Position numbers and translations under genes: made by a program. This document shows, piece after piece, positions 5,712-13,882 of a stretch of 14,809 nucleotides of DNA. The DNA lies in assembly GCA_023301205.1 (NCBI GenBank), contig JALZVC010000065.1, positions 1-14,809 of the forward strand. The letters are read 5' to 3'. The stretch is from Flavobacteriaceae bacterium (GTDB lineage Bacteria; Bacteroidota; Bacteroidia; Flavobacteriales; Flavobacteriaceae). The first letter of the stretch is position 1. Each line of letters starts with the position of its first letter. The notes under the pieces are model-generated. The model searched no databases, was not told the DNA's origin, and saw only the letters and a list, made by a program, of their open reading frames with translations.

Positions 5712-8700
5712 ATGATTCACTTCTTCGGAAACGCTAAAAACAAAGTTTTTGCAGTCCAAACTAACGGAGAAATTAACGCAACAGATAGTGAAAAATTAAC
5801 GTGGCTTTTTGGCGACGTCCCTCAAATAGATAAATCCGTACTCACGGATTTTTTTATTGGTCCACGCGCAGCAATGATTACGCCTTGGAGTACAAATGCC
5901 GTTGAAATCACCCAAAATATGGGCATTGAAGGCATTATTAGAATTGAAGAGTTTTTCAATGCTTCAGTAACAACGGAGACATTCGACCCTATGCTATCTC
6001 AAAAGTATCAGGAGCTAGATCAAGATATTTTTACTATAAATATTGCACCAGAACCTATTAAAGACATACAAGACATTTCAGCATTTAATAAAGAAGAAGG
6101 ACTTGCCTTAAATGAAGAAGAGGTTGTGTATCTAGAAGAATTATCAAAAAAGATAGACAGACCACTTACAGACTCAGAGGTTTTTGCTTTTAGTCAAGCC
6201 AATAGTGAGCATTGTCGTCATAAAATTTTTAATGGGACTTTTATTATTGATGGAGAAGAAATGCCTACTTCTTTATTCAAACTTATTAAAGAAACGAGTA
6301 AACAACATCCTAATGATATTGTTTCTGCATATAAAGATAATGTAGCGTTTGTAAAAGGACCAAAAGCAACACAATTTGCTCCTGCTACTGCAGACAAGCC
6401 AGATTATTATAAGAATACAGAATTTGATAGTGTGATTTCGTTAAAAGCAGAAACACACAACTTCCCTACTACCGTAGAGCCTTTTAATGGTGCTGCAACA
6501 GGTAGTGGTGGTGAGATTAGAGATAGACTTGCCGGTGGTAAAGGTTCTTTACCATTAGCAGGTACAGCTGTTTACATGACTTCTTACTCAAGATTAAATG
6601 ATGAGAAGCCTTGGGAAAAATCAATGAAGCCAAGAGATTGGTTATATCAAACTCCTTTAGACATATTAATAAAAGCCAGTAATGGAGCTTCAGATTTTGG
6701 AAACAAATTTGGACAACCTTTAATCTCGGGTTCTGTACTTACTTTTGAGCATCAAAATGATGCTAGAAAATTAGGTTTTGACAAAGTGATAATGATGGCT
6801 GGTGGTATTGGTTACGGTAAAGCAGACCAAGCATTAAAAGACACCCCAAAAACAGGAGACAAAGTAGTCATCCTTGGTGGAGAAAATTATAGAATTGGTA
6901 TGGGTGGTGCAGCTGTATCTAGTGCAGACACCGGCGAATTTTCTAGCGGAATTGAGTTAAACGCCATTCAACGTTCTAATCCAGAAATGCAAAAACGTGC
7001 TGCAAACGCGGTTCGTGGTATGGTGGAGAGCGATATAAACCCTATTGTTTCTATTCACGATCACGGCGCAGGTGGACACCTTAATTGTTTAAGCGAACTT
7101 GTGGAAGATACTGGTGGTTTAATAGACCTTGATAAGCTTCCTGTGGGAGACCCAACACTTTCTGCAAAAGAAATTATAGGTAACGAATCTCAAGAACGTA
7201 TGGGTCTTGTAATAGGTGAAAAAGATATTGACACTTTACAACGTGTTGCAGATAGAGAACGTTCTCCTATGTATGAAGTTGGTGAAGTAACGGGCGACCA
7301 CAGGTTTACTTTTAAGAGCAAAACTACAGGTGAGACTCCTATGGATTATGCATTAGAAGATTTCTTCGGAAGCTCTCCTAAGACGATAATGGATGATAAA
7401 ACAGTAGTTCGTGATTACAAAAATGCGAGTTATGACGTTTTAGAAATAAAAAACTATGTGAGTCAAGTATTGCAACTGGAAGCGGTTGCTTGTAAAGACT
7501 GGCTTACTAATAAAGTAGATCGTTGTGTAACTGGTAAAGTTGCAAAACAACAATGTGCTGGCCCATTACAATTACCACTTAACAATTGTGGCGTGATGGC
7601 GCTAGATTATAACGGTAAAAATGGTGTTGCCACGAGTATTGGGCACTCCCCTATTTCTGGATTAATTGATCCGGTTGCTGGTGCACGTAATTCTATTACA
7701 GAGTCACTTACAAATATTATCTGGGCACCTTTACAAGAAGGACTTAAGAGTATTTCGCTCTCTGCAAACTGGATGTGGCCTTGTAATAATGAAGGTGAAG
7801 ATGCACGTTTATACAAAGCGGTAGAAGCAATTAGCGAGTTTAGTATTGACCTTGGTATTAACGTACCAACTGGAAAGGATTCCCTTTCTATGAAACAGAA
7901 ATACAAGAATGAAGAGGTAATCTCTCCAGGAACGGTAATTATATCTGCAGGTGCACATTGCAGTGATATTAAGCAAGTAGTTGAGCCAGTTGCTCAATTA
8001 GGAAAAGGAAATATTTACTACATTAATATATCTCAAGACGACTTTAAATTAGGTGGTTCTTCTTTTGGGCAGATTTTAAGCGCCATAGGTAATGAAGCAC
8101 CAACGGTTAAAAGTGCAGCCTATGTTAAGACTGTTTTTAACACCGTACAAGATTTAATAAAACACAATCATATTACTGCTGGGCACGATGTTGCTTCTGG
8201 TGGTTTGATTACTACATTGTTAGAGCTTTTCTTCGGAAATACGAATACAGGAGCTCAGCTAGATTTAACAGGATTAGGTGATGATTTAGTGAAAATTCTA
8301 TTTGCAGAAAACTGCGGAATTGTAATTCAAGCGAATGACAATACAGTATTTGAAAAAGCAATGATTGCAAACGATATTACCTTCCATAATTTAGGTGAAG
8401 TTGCAGAAAGTAAATCGCTAGAATTAAAATTAGGTAGTCAAGAAGTTGTTTTTGATATTTCCGAAATGCGCGATACCTGGTATCAAACTTCATATCTTTT
8501 AGATCAAAAACAAAGCGGAAATCAAGCAGAAGCACGTTTTCAAAATTATAAGAAACAACCTTTAAAATTCACATTTCCGGAGCAATTTACAGGGCAATTA
8601 CCTGCTATCTCTAAAAGTGAACGCATTAAAGCAGCTATCATAAGAGAAAAAGGATCTAATAGTGAACGTGAAATGGCAAACGCAATGTATCTGGCAGGAT

Positions 8701-9368
8701 TTGATGTTAAGGATGTGCATATGACAGACCTCATTAGCGGTCGTGAAACACTTGAAGACATTAAATTTATCGCTGCTGTCGGAGGATTCTCAAACAGTGA
8801 TGTATTAGGTTCTGCAAAAGGTTGGGCAGGTGCCTTCTTATATAATGAGAAAGCAAACAAGGCATTAAAAGACTTCTTTGCAAAAGACGATACTTTATCA
8901 TTAGGAGTCTGTAATGGTTGCCAACTCTTTGTTGAGTTAGGCTTATTAACGCCAGAAGATACAGAGAAGCCAAAAATGCTGCATAATGATAGTGGTAAGT
9001 TTGAATGTTCATTTACTTCTGTTGCCATTCAGAAAAACAACTCTGTGATGTTATCTAGTCTTGAAGGTAGCACCCTTGGTATTTGGGCAGCACACGGGGA
9101 AGGTAAATTCTCTTTACCTAAAGATGAAGGGCATTATAATATAGTAGGTAAATACGGTTATGAAGGTTTTCCTGCTAACCCAAATGGAAGTGACTATAAC
9201 ACCGCTATGATGACCGATAAAACTGGAAGACACTTAGTGATGATGCCACATCTAGAACGATCTACCTTCCCTTGGAACTGGGGCTACTACCCTAGCGACA
9301 GTAACGATGAGGTAAGTCCTTGGTTAGAAGGTTTTGTAAATGCAAGAAAATGGCTTGAAAAGAAGTGA
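5712..9368 (+). CDS. purL: Phosphoribosylformylglycinamidine synthase (single-chain FGAM synthase)
   Basis: Cytoplasmic enzyme of de novo purine synthesis that converts FGAR, glutamine and ATP to FGAM, glutamate and ADP. It is the large fused form (1218 aa, E. coli PurL is about 1295), so separate PurS and PurQ are not needed. The N-terminal PurS-like region covers about 1-160. The linker and first AIRS-type half contain FSQANSEHCRHKIFNG (160-175), ETHNFPTTVEPFNGAATGSGGE (247-268), HDHGAGGHLNCLSE (449-462) and NESQERM (491-497). The second half includes PTGKDSLSMK (719-728) and AGHDVASGGL (823-832). The C-terminal class I glutaminase spans about 973-1218: GGFSNSDVLGSAKGWAG at 1024-1040, nucleophile Cys1067 in LGVCNGCQ, and His1180 and Glu1182 in MPHLERS. 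The start MIHFFGNA is typical of flavobacterial PurL. It stands apart from other purine genes. It has a clear promoter and no terminator was seen after its stop. Confidence 0.97.
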   Translation: MIHFFGNAKNKVFAVQTNGEINATDSEKLTWLFGDVPQIDKSVLTDFFIGPRAAMITPWSTNAVEITQNMGIEGIIRIEEFFNASVTTETFDPMLSQKYQELDQDIFTINIAPEPIKDIQDISAFNKEEGLALNEEEVVYLEELSKKIDRPLTDSEVFAFSQANSEHCRHKIFNGTFIIDGEEMPTSLFKLIKETSKQHPNDIVSAYKDNVAFVKGPKATQFAPATADKPDYYKNTEFDSVISLKAETHNFPTTVEPFNGAATGSGGEIRDRLAGGKGSLPLAGTAVYMTSYSRLNDEKPWEKSMKPRDWLYQTPLDILIKASNGASDFGNKFGQPLISGSVLTFEHQNDARKLGFDKVIMMAGGIGYGKADQALKDTPKTGDKVVILGGENYRIGMGGAAVSSADTGEFSSGIELNAIQRSNPEMQKRAANAVRGMVESDINPIVSIHDHGAGGHLNCLSELVEDTGGLIDLDKLPVGDPTLSAKEIIGNESQERMGLVIGEKDIDTLQRVADRERSPMYEVGEVTGDHRFTFKSKTTGETPMDYALEDFFGSSPKTIMDDKTVVRDYKNASYDVLEIKNYVSQVLQLEAVACKDWLTNKVDRCVTGKVAKQQCAGPLQLPLNNCGVMALDYNGKNGVATSIGHSPISGLIDPVAGARNSITESLTNIIWAPLQEGLKSISLSANWMWPCNNEGEDARLYKAVEAISEFSIDLGINVPTGKDSLSMKQKYKNEEVISPGTVIISAGAHCSDIKQVVEPVAQLGKGNIYYINISQDDFKLGGSSFGQILSAIGNEAPTVKSAAYVKTVFNTVQDLIKHNHITAGHDVASGGLITTLLELFFGNTNTGAQLDLTGLGDDLVKILFAENCGIVIQANDNTVFEKAMIANDITFHNLGEVAESKSLELKLGSQEVVFDISEMRDTWYQTSYLLDQKQSGNQAEARFQNYKKQPLKFTFPEQFTGQLPAISKSERIKAAIIREKGSNSEREMANAMYLAGFDVKDVHMTDLISGRETLEDIKFIAAVGGFSNSDVLGSAKGWAGAFLYNEKANKALKDFFAKDDTLSLGVCNGCQLFVELGLLTPEDTEKPKMLHNDSGKFECSFTSVAIQKNNSVMLSSLEGSTLGIWAAHGEGKFSLPKDEGHYNIVGKYGYEGFPANPNGSDYNTAMMTDKTGRHLVMMPHLERSTFPWNWGYYPSDSNDEVSPWLEGFVNARKWLEKK

Positions 9369-9462
9369 TTTTCTCATATTTATATCTTCCTTAACAGTAA
9401 TGCACGAAAGGTTTGGCTACTTTTACAGAGCAAATAATTTATTAATTAGCCTACGCTTTCCT

Positions 9463-11868
9463 ATGAAAAAGTATTTACTATTTATTACTATCCTCGTGAC
9501 TTCATTACAGAGCATCGGTCAAAATGTTCAGGAAAGATACCAGAGAGCAAAAATTTTTTACAGTGAAGACAAACCGCTTTCACAATTATCTGCATTTGGA
9601 GTGACTATAGATCACGGGATAAACAAGAAAGGTGTTTATTATATTTCAGAATTTGCTGAGTCAGAATTACGAATTGCAAAAGAAAACGGGTATCAAGTAG
9701 AAATACTAATACCTGATCTAAAAGCGCATTTTTTAGAAGAAAATAAAAAAAATACACCATCACAAAAAAATGCTAATGCTAGCTGTGATGCAAACTCTAA
9801 TACGGATTACGAAACTCCAGATAATTTTACCCTAGGATCAATGGGTGGTTACTTAACTTACCAGGAAGTTTTAGACCAATTAGATCTAATGAAAGTGTTA
9901 TTTCCTAATTTAATAACTACGCCTTCTAACATTAGTAATTTTGTAACAGAAGGTGTACCAGATAACTCTGTAACCCCTTCAATTGGTGGTAACGGAATTA
10001 AATGGGTTAAAATAAGTGATAACCCAGATAACAATACCGAAGGAGAACCTCAAATATTACATACCTCTATTCATCATGCAAGAGAGCCAGTCTCATTAAT
10101 GCAACTCATTTTTTATATGTGGTATTTACTTGAAAATTATGAAACAGATCTAGAGGTTCAAAACATTGTTGACAATACAGAACTATATTTTGTACCTGTT
10201 GTAAATCCTGATGGTTATCTATATAATCAAGTAACAGATCCTAATGGAGGTGGGTTTTGGAGAAAAAACAGACGATTAAATGGTAATGGCAGTGTAGGTG
10301 TAGATAACAACAGAAACTATAACTTTTTTATTGACGGTAATCCAAATAATGGTGTTTGGGGTGGTCCTGGCTCATCAGGAAATCCAGGTAGTGAAATTTA
10401 TCGCGGTACGGCTCCTTTTTCTGAAGTAGAAACCCAAGCAATGAGGTGGTTTGTAGAAAATCATAATTTTACTATGGCATTTAACAACCATACTTCTGGT
10501 GAGTTATTATACTACCCGCACGCCTATGCTGATGTTGCCACACCAGATGAAGACTTATTTATTGCAATATCTAACGAGTTAGTTTCTGAAAATGATTTTA
10601 CTAATTTAAGAGATTCGCCTTTTTCTGGAGATAGTGACGACTTTATGTATGGCACGGTTGGTACTCACGATCAAATTCTTGCATTTACGCCAGAAATAGG
10701 GACTTCCTTTTGGCCTCCAGCAAATCAAATAGAAGATTTATCTAAAACAATGTTGTTTTTAAATCTTACTGCTGCTAAAATGGTGAATAATTTTGCGCAA
10801 ATTGATGAAGTTGGTCCTACTTACGTAGACCAATCACAAAATAGTGCCGACTTCAATATTAGGAGATTAGGTCTGTCAGGCGACGGAGATTTCACTGTTA
10901 GTTTAATACCAATATCAAATAATATTGGAACAGTAGGAGCTCCACAAGTATTCACAAACATTGATTTACTTGAAACACAGAGCGGATCAATAAATTACTC
11001 CTTGACGGGTAATGTAAATAGTGAAAATGAAATTTTGTTTGATTTAGTGGTTAACAACGGAACTTTTGATACTAGAATTAGTGTGCGAAAACTATTTGGA
11101 ACTTTAAATGAGATTTTTTTTGACGATGGTAGTAGTACGACTACTAATTTTAACTCTAATGGTTTTAGCGTAACTTCAGAGAGCTTTGTTTCCCCTTCTA
11201 CTTCGATTACAGATTCCCCTAACGGAAACTATCCAAATAACACGAATGAATCTATTACGTTAAGCGACCCGATAGATTTGACAGATGCCACTGGTGCTAA
11301 TGTTACATTTTTTGCACAATGGGAAATTGAAGATAGTTTTGATTTTGCTCAATTTCAAATTTCTATAGATGGAGGAAATTCTTGGATTGGACAATGTGGT
11401 AATTTTACGAATCCTGGGAGTGATCAAAATTTGCAACCTACAGGAGAACCAATTTATGATGGAGATAGTAATGGTTGGGTGCAAGAAGAAATAGACTTAA
11501 GCGATTATCTTGGCGAGATTATTCTTGCAAGATTTATAATTAGATCTGATAATATAATTCGTGAAGATGGGTTTTACTTTGATGATTTAACCTTTAATAT
11601 CGTTGAAGAAGCTGTTCTATCAGTAGAAGATACTTTGGCTACTAACTTTAGTGTTTTTCCTAACCCAGTATCGAATTACCTTAATATCAATACGAACTTA
11701 TCTAATTATGATATAGACATCTATACGATTCAAGGACAGCGCATTTCAGAAACAAATAACTTAAGTGGCTCACAGCAAATTGATTATAGCGCTTTTGCAC
11801 GAGGTATTTATATTATGATACTTTCTAGTGAAGGTGCAACTACTTCGTTAAAGATTATCAAAGAATAA
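9463..11868 (+). CDS. Exported M14 zinc carboxypeptidase with jelly-roll module and T9SS sorting domain
   Basis: An 801-aa secreted or surface metallopeptidase that should remove C-terminal residues from peptides. The frame stays open upstream to an ATG at 9340 inside purL, but the start at 9463 is chosen because it opens directly on a signal peptide (MKKYLLFITILVTSLQSIGQ), preceded by no convincing protein. Residues about 20-120 look like a prosegment. The M14 domain runs about 124-444: HHARE gives zinc ligands His205 and Glu208, DNNRNYN gives Asn283 and Arg284 for binding the substrate carboxylate, FNNHTSGE gives the third zinc ligand His343, and FTPEIG gives catalytic Glu411. Tyr396 in MYGTVGTHD may match Tyr248 of carboxypeptidase A. 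A beta-rich Ig-like stretch (about 448-548) and a MAM/immune-inhibitor-A-like jelly roll (about 549-716, SIDGGNSW, GFYFDDL) follow. The last 80 residues are a T9SS tail: FSVFPNPVSNYLNI, IDIYTIQGQRI, FARGIYIMIL. With no terminator after purL, read-through is possible. Confidence 0.93.
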   Translation: MKKYLLFITILVTSLQSIGQNVQERYQRAKIFYSEDKPLSQLSAFGVTIDHGINKKGVYYISEFAESELRIAKENGYQVEILIPDLKAHFLEENKKNTPSQKNANASCDANSNTDYETPDNFTLGSMGGYLTYQEVLDQLDLMKVLFPNLITTPSNISNFVTEGVPDNSVTPSIGGNGIKWVKISDNPDNNTEGEPQILHTSIHHAREPVSLMQLIFYMWYLLENYETDLEVQNIVDNTELYFVPVVNPDGYLYNQVTDPNGGGFWRKNRRLNGNGSVGVDNNRNYNFFIDGNPNNGVWGGPGSSGNPGSEIYRGTAPFSEVETQAMRWFVENHNFTMAFNNHTSGELLYYPHAYADVATPDEDLFIAISNELVSENDFTNLRDSPFSGDSDDFMYGTVGTHDQILAFTPEIGTSFWPPANQIEDLSKTMLFLNLTAAKMVNNFAQIDEVGPTYVDQSQNSADFNIRRLGLSGDGDFTVSLIPISNNIGTVGAPQVFTNIDLLETQSGSINYSLTGNVNSENEILFDLVVNNGTFDTRISVRKLFGTLNEIFFDDGSSTTTNFNSNGFSVTSESFVSPSTSITDSPNGNYPNNTNESITLSDPIDLTDATGANVTFFAQWEIEDSFDFAQFQISIDGGNSWIGQCGNFTNPGSDQNLQPTGEPIYDGDSNGWVQEEIDLSDYLGEIILARFIIRSDNIIREDGFYFDDLTFNIVEEAVLSVEDTLATNFSVFPNPVSNYLNINTNLSNYDIDIYTIQGQRISETNNLSGSQQIDYSAFARGIYIMILSSEGATTSLKIIKE

Positions 11869-11892
11869 AAAGAATACATTTGATTTATTCAT

Positions 11893-11924
11893 AATGCCGG
11901 ACAATTTGTTTGGCATTTTTTTTT
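11893..11924 (+). terminator. Rho-independent terminator after the M14 carboxypeptidase
   Basis: AATGCCGGACA (11893-11903) pairs with TGTTTGGCATT (11907-11917) across a 3-base loop. This makes an 11-pair stem including two G-U pairs. T fills 11916-11924 (nine Ts). It starts 24 bases after the stop codon. Confidence 0.88.
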
Positions 11925-11945
11925 CCAATTTTAGTTAATACTACG

Positions 11946-11979
11946 TTGTTTTTTCCTATTTTTCTAGTTCATAATTTTA
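11946..11979 (+). promoter_or_regulatory. Possible promoter of the acyl-CoA synthetase gene
   Basis: TTG (11946-11948), 23 bases, then TAATTTTA (11972-11979), one mismatch from TAnnTTTG. Transcription would begin almost at the ATG (11986), giving a leaderless or nearly leaderless message. The spacing is long and the match imperfect, so this is tentative. Confidence 0.3.
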
Positions 11980-11985
11980 TGCAAC

Positions 11986-13764
11986 ATGATAGAAGTAAAA
12001 AGACTATTTGATTTTCCTTACTACCAACAAGAAAGATACCCGAAAGACGATGCTTTAACTACAAAAGTGAATGGCAAATGGGTTAAAACTTCAATTTCAG
12101 AATACATAGATAAAGCAAACGCTATTAGTCGTGGATTAATTAAATTAGGGGTACAACCCAATGATAAGATTGCTATTATTTCAATGACTAATAGAACAGA
12201 ATGGAATATATGTGACATAGGAATTTTACAAATTGGCGCGCAAGATGTTCCCATCTATCCTACTATAAGTGCAGAAGAGTATGAATATGTTTTAAATCAT
12301 TCTGAAGCTTCTTACGTTTTTGTTTCTTGTGATGAAGTACTTAATAAAGTAGAAAAATGCAAACAAAATGTCCCTTCGCTAAAAGCGGTCTATTGCTTTG
12401 ATGATATCGCTAATGGAAAGAACTTTCAGGAATTAATTGATTTAGGAAACCAAAATAAAGACTTACAAGAAGAAGTAGACAAAAGAAAGGCTGCTGTTAC
12501 GGAAGATGATCTAGCAACACTTATTTATACTTCTGGAACAACAGGAAAGCCCAAGGGAGTTATGTTAAGTCATAAAAACATTGCATCTAATGCAATGCAT
12601 AGCGAAGGTAGACTTCCGCTAGTGCAAGGAAGTGCTAAGGCATTAAGCTTTTTACCTGTCTGCCACATATATGAGCGTATGCTATTATATATGTATCAAT
12701 ATACTGGAACAAGCATTTATTTTGCAGAAAGCCTTGAGACTATTAGCGAGAACTTACAAGAAATTCATCCAGATGTTATGAGTGCTGTACCTCGATTATT
12801 AGAGAAGGTATTTGATAAGATTATGGCAAAAGGAACAGCTTTGACTGGCGTTAAGAAAAAGCTTTTTTTCTGGGCGGTAGATTTAGGATTAGAATGGGAA
12901 CCTTACGGAAAGAACGGCTGGTGGTATCAAACCAAACTTGGAATTGCACGTAAACTTATTTTTAGCAAATGGCAGGAAGCACTAGGCGGAAATCTTAAAG
13001 CCATTGCATCTGGTTCTGCTGCATTACAACCACGTCTGGCAAGAGTATTTAACGCTGCAGGATGCCCAGTAATGGAAGGTTACGGTCTAACCGAAACTTC
13101 TCCAGTATGTACGGTTAATGATTTGAGAGATAATGGATTTAGAATTGGTACTGTTGGAAAAGCATTACCTGAAACTGAAATAAAAATAGCAGCAGATGGA
13201 GAAATTTTAATAAAAGGCCCACAGGTAATGCAGGGCTATTATAAAGACCCAGAAAAAACTGCAGAAGTCCTTAAGAACGGCTATTTCCATACGGGAGACA
13301 TTGGTATTGTTGATAGTGATGGTTTCTTAAAGATTACAGACCGCAAAAAATCTATGTTCAAAACCAGTGGTGGTAAATATATTGCACCTCAATTATTAGA
13401 AAATGCGATGAAACAATCTTTATTCATCGAGCAAATATTGGTCGTTGGTGATGGAGAGAAAATGCCTGCAGCTTTAATACAACCTAATTGGGAGTATATT
13501 GAAGGATGGAAAAAAGATAAAGGTATTGATTTATCAAAAGACACAGCTGTAGCATGTAAAGACGATAGATTAAGAGATAGATTACAGACAGAGATTGACA
13601 CCTATAATGAGAAATTTGGTAAATGGGAAAAGATTAAAACCTTCCAACTTACACCAGATATATGGAGTATTGAAGGAGGTCAACTAACTCCTACCATGAA
13701 ACCAAAACGTAAGGTGATAAAAGAGAAGTATCACGATCTTTATGAAATGTTATACGGGCGTTAA
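11986..13764 (+). CDS. Long-chain fatty acid--CoA ligase (AMP-forming)
   Basis: ANL-superfamily enzyme that activates fatty acids with ATP to acyl-AMP and then acyl-CoA, feeding beta-oxidation or lipid synthesis. It is probably cytoplasmic and membrane-associated. It is 592 aa, as in the FAA1-like long-chain group common in Bacteroidota. The phosphate-binding loop is YTSGTTGKPKGVMLSHKN at 181-198. LSFLPVCHIYERM (220-232) and VMSAVPRLLEKVFDKI (264-279) are typical of the long-chain group. The adenine/acyl-AMP motif is GYGLTETSP at 365-373, followed by HTGDIG at 435-440 and the hinge region DRKKSMFKTSGGKYIAP at 452-468. The C-terminal lysine for adenylation is probably Lys572 in TPTMKPKRK. All key motifs are present. 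The chain length of the substrate cannot be read from the sequence. An ATG seven bases upstream is out of frame, supporting 11986 as the start. It is flanked by terminators on both sides, so it is its own transcription unit. Confidence 0.94.
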   Translation: MIEVKRLFDFPYYQQERYPKDDALTTKVNGKWVKTSISEYIDKANAISRGLIKLGVQPNDKIAIISMTNRTEWNICDIGILQIGAQDVPIYPTISAEEYEYVLNHSEASYVFVSCDEVLNKVEKCKQNVPSLKAVYCFDDIANGKNFQELIDLGNQNKDLQEEVDKRKAAVTEDDLATLIYTSGTTGKPKGVMLSHKNIASNAMHSEGRLPLVQGSAKALSFLPVCHIYERMLLYMYQYTGTSIYFAESLETISENLQEIHPDVMSAVPRLLEKVFDKIMAKGTALTGVKKKLFFWAVDLGLEWEPYGKNGWWYQTKLGIARKLIFSKWQEALGGNLKAIASGSAALQPRLARVFNAAGCPVMEGYGLTETSPVCTVNDLRDNGFRIGTVGKALPETEIKIAADGEILIKGPQVMQGYYKDPEKTAEVLKNGYFHTGDIGIVDSDGFLKITDRKKSMFKTSGGKYIAPQLLENAMKQSLFIEQILVVGDGEKMPAALIQPNWEYIEGWKKDKGIDLSKDTAVACKDDRLRDRLQTEIDTYNEKFGKWEKIKTFQLTPDIWSIEGGQLTPTMKPKRKVIKEKYHDLYEMLYGR

Positions 13765-13792
13765 GATTTCATCTGAAATATTAAATACTGTT

Positions 13793-13829
13793 AAAAGTGA
13801 AATCAAAAAAAGTTTTGGTTTCACTTTTT
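13793..13829 (+). terminator. Rho-independent terminator after the acyl-CoA synthetase
   Basis: AAAAGTGAAATC (13793-13804) pairs with GGTTTCACTTTT (13817-13828), including one G-U pair. Four more A-T pairs are possible towards the loop, and the stem ends in TTTTT at 13825-13829. It starts 28 bases after the stop codon. Confidence 0.75.
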
Positions 13830-13882
13830 CGTTAGTAATAGGTGTGTACTTCGACTGACAAGAGGAACATAAAAAAAATCAT

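Noticed and set aside
8546..9028. Minus-strand 160-codon open frame
   Set aside because: Antisense to the conserved glutaminase domain of PurL, with no family resemblance of its own.
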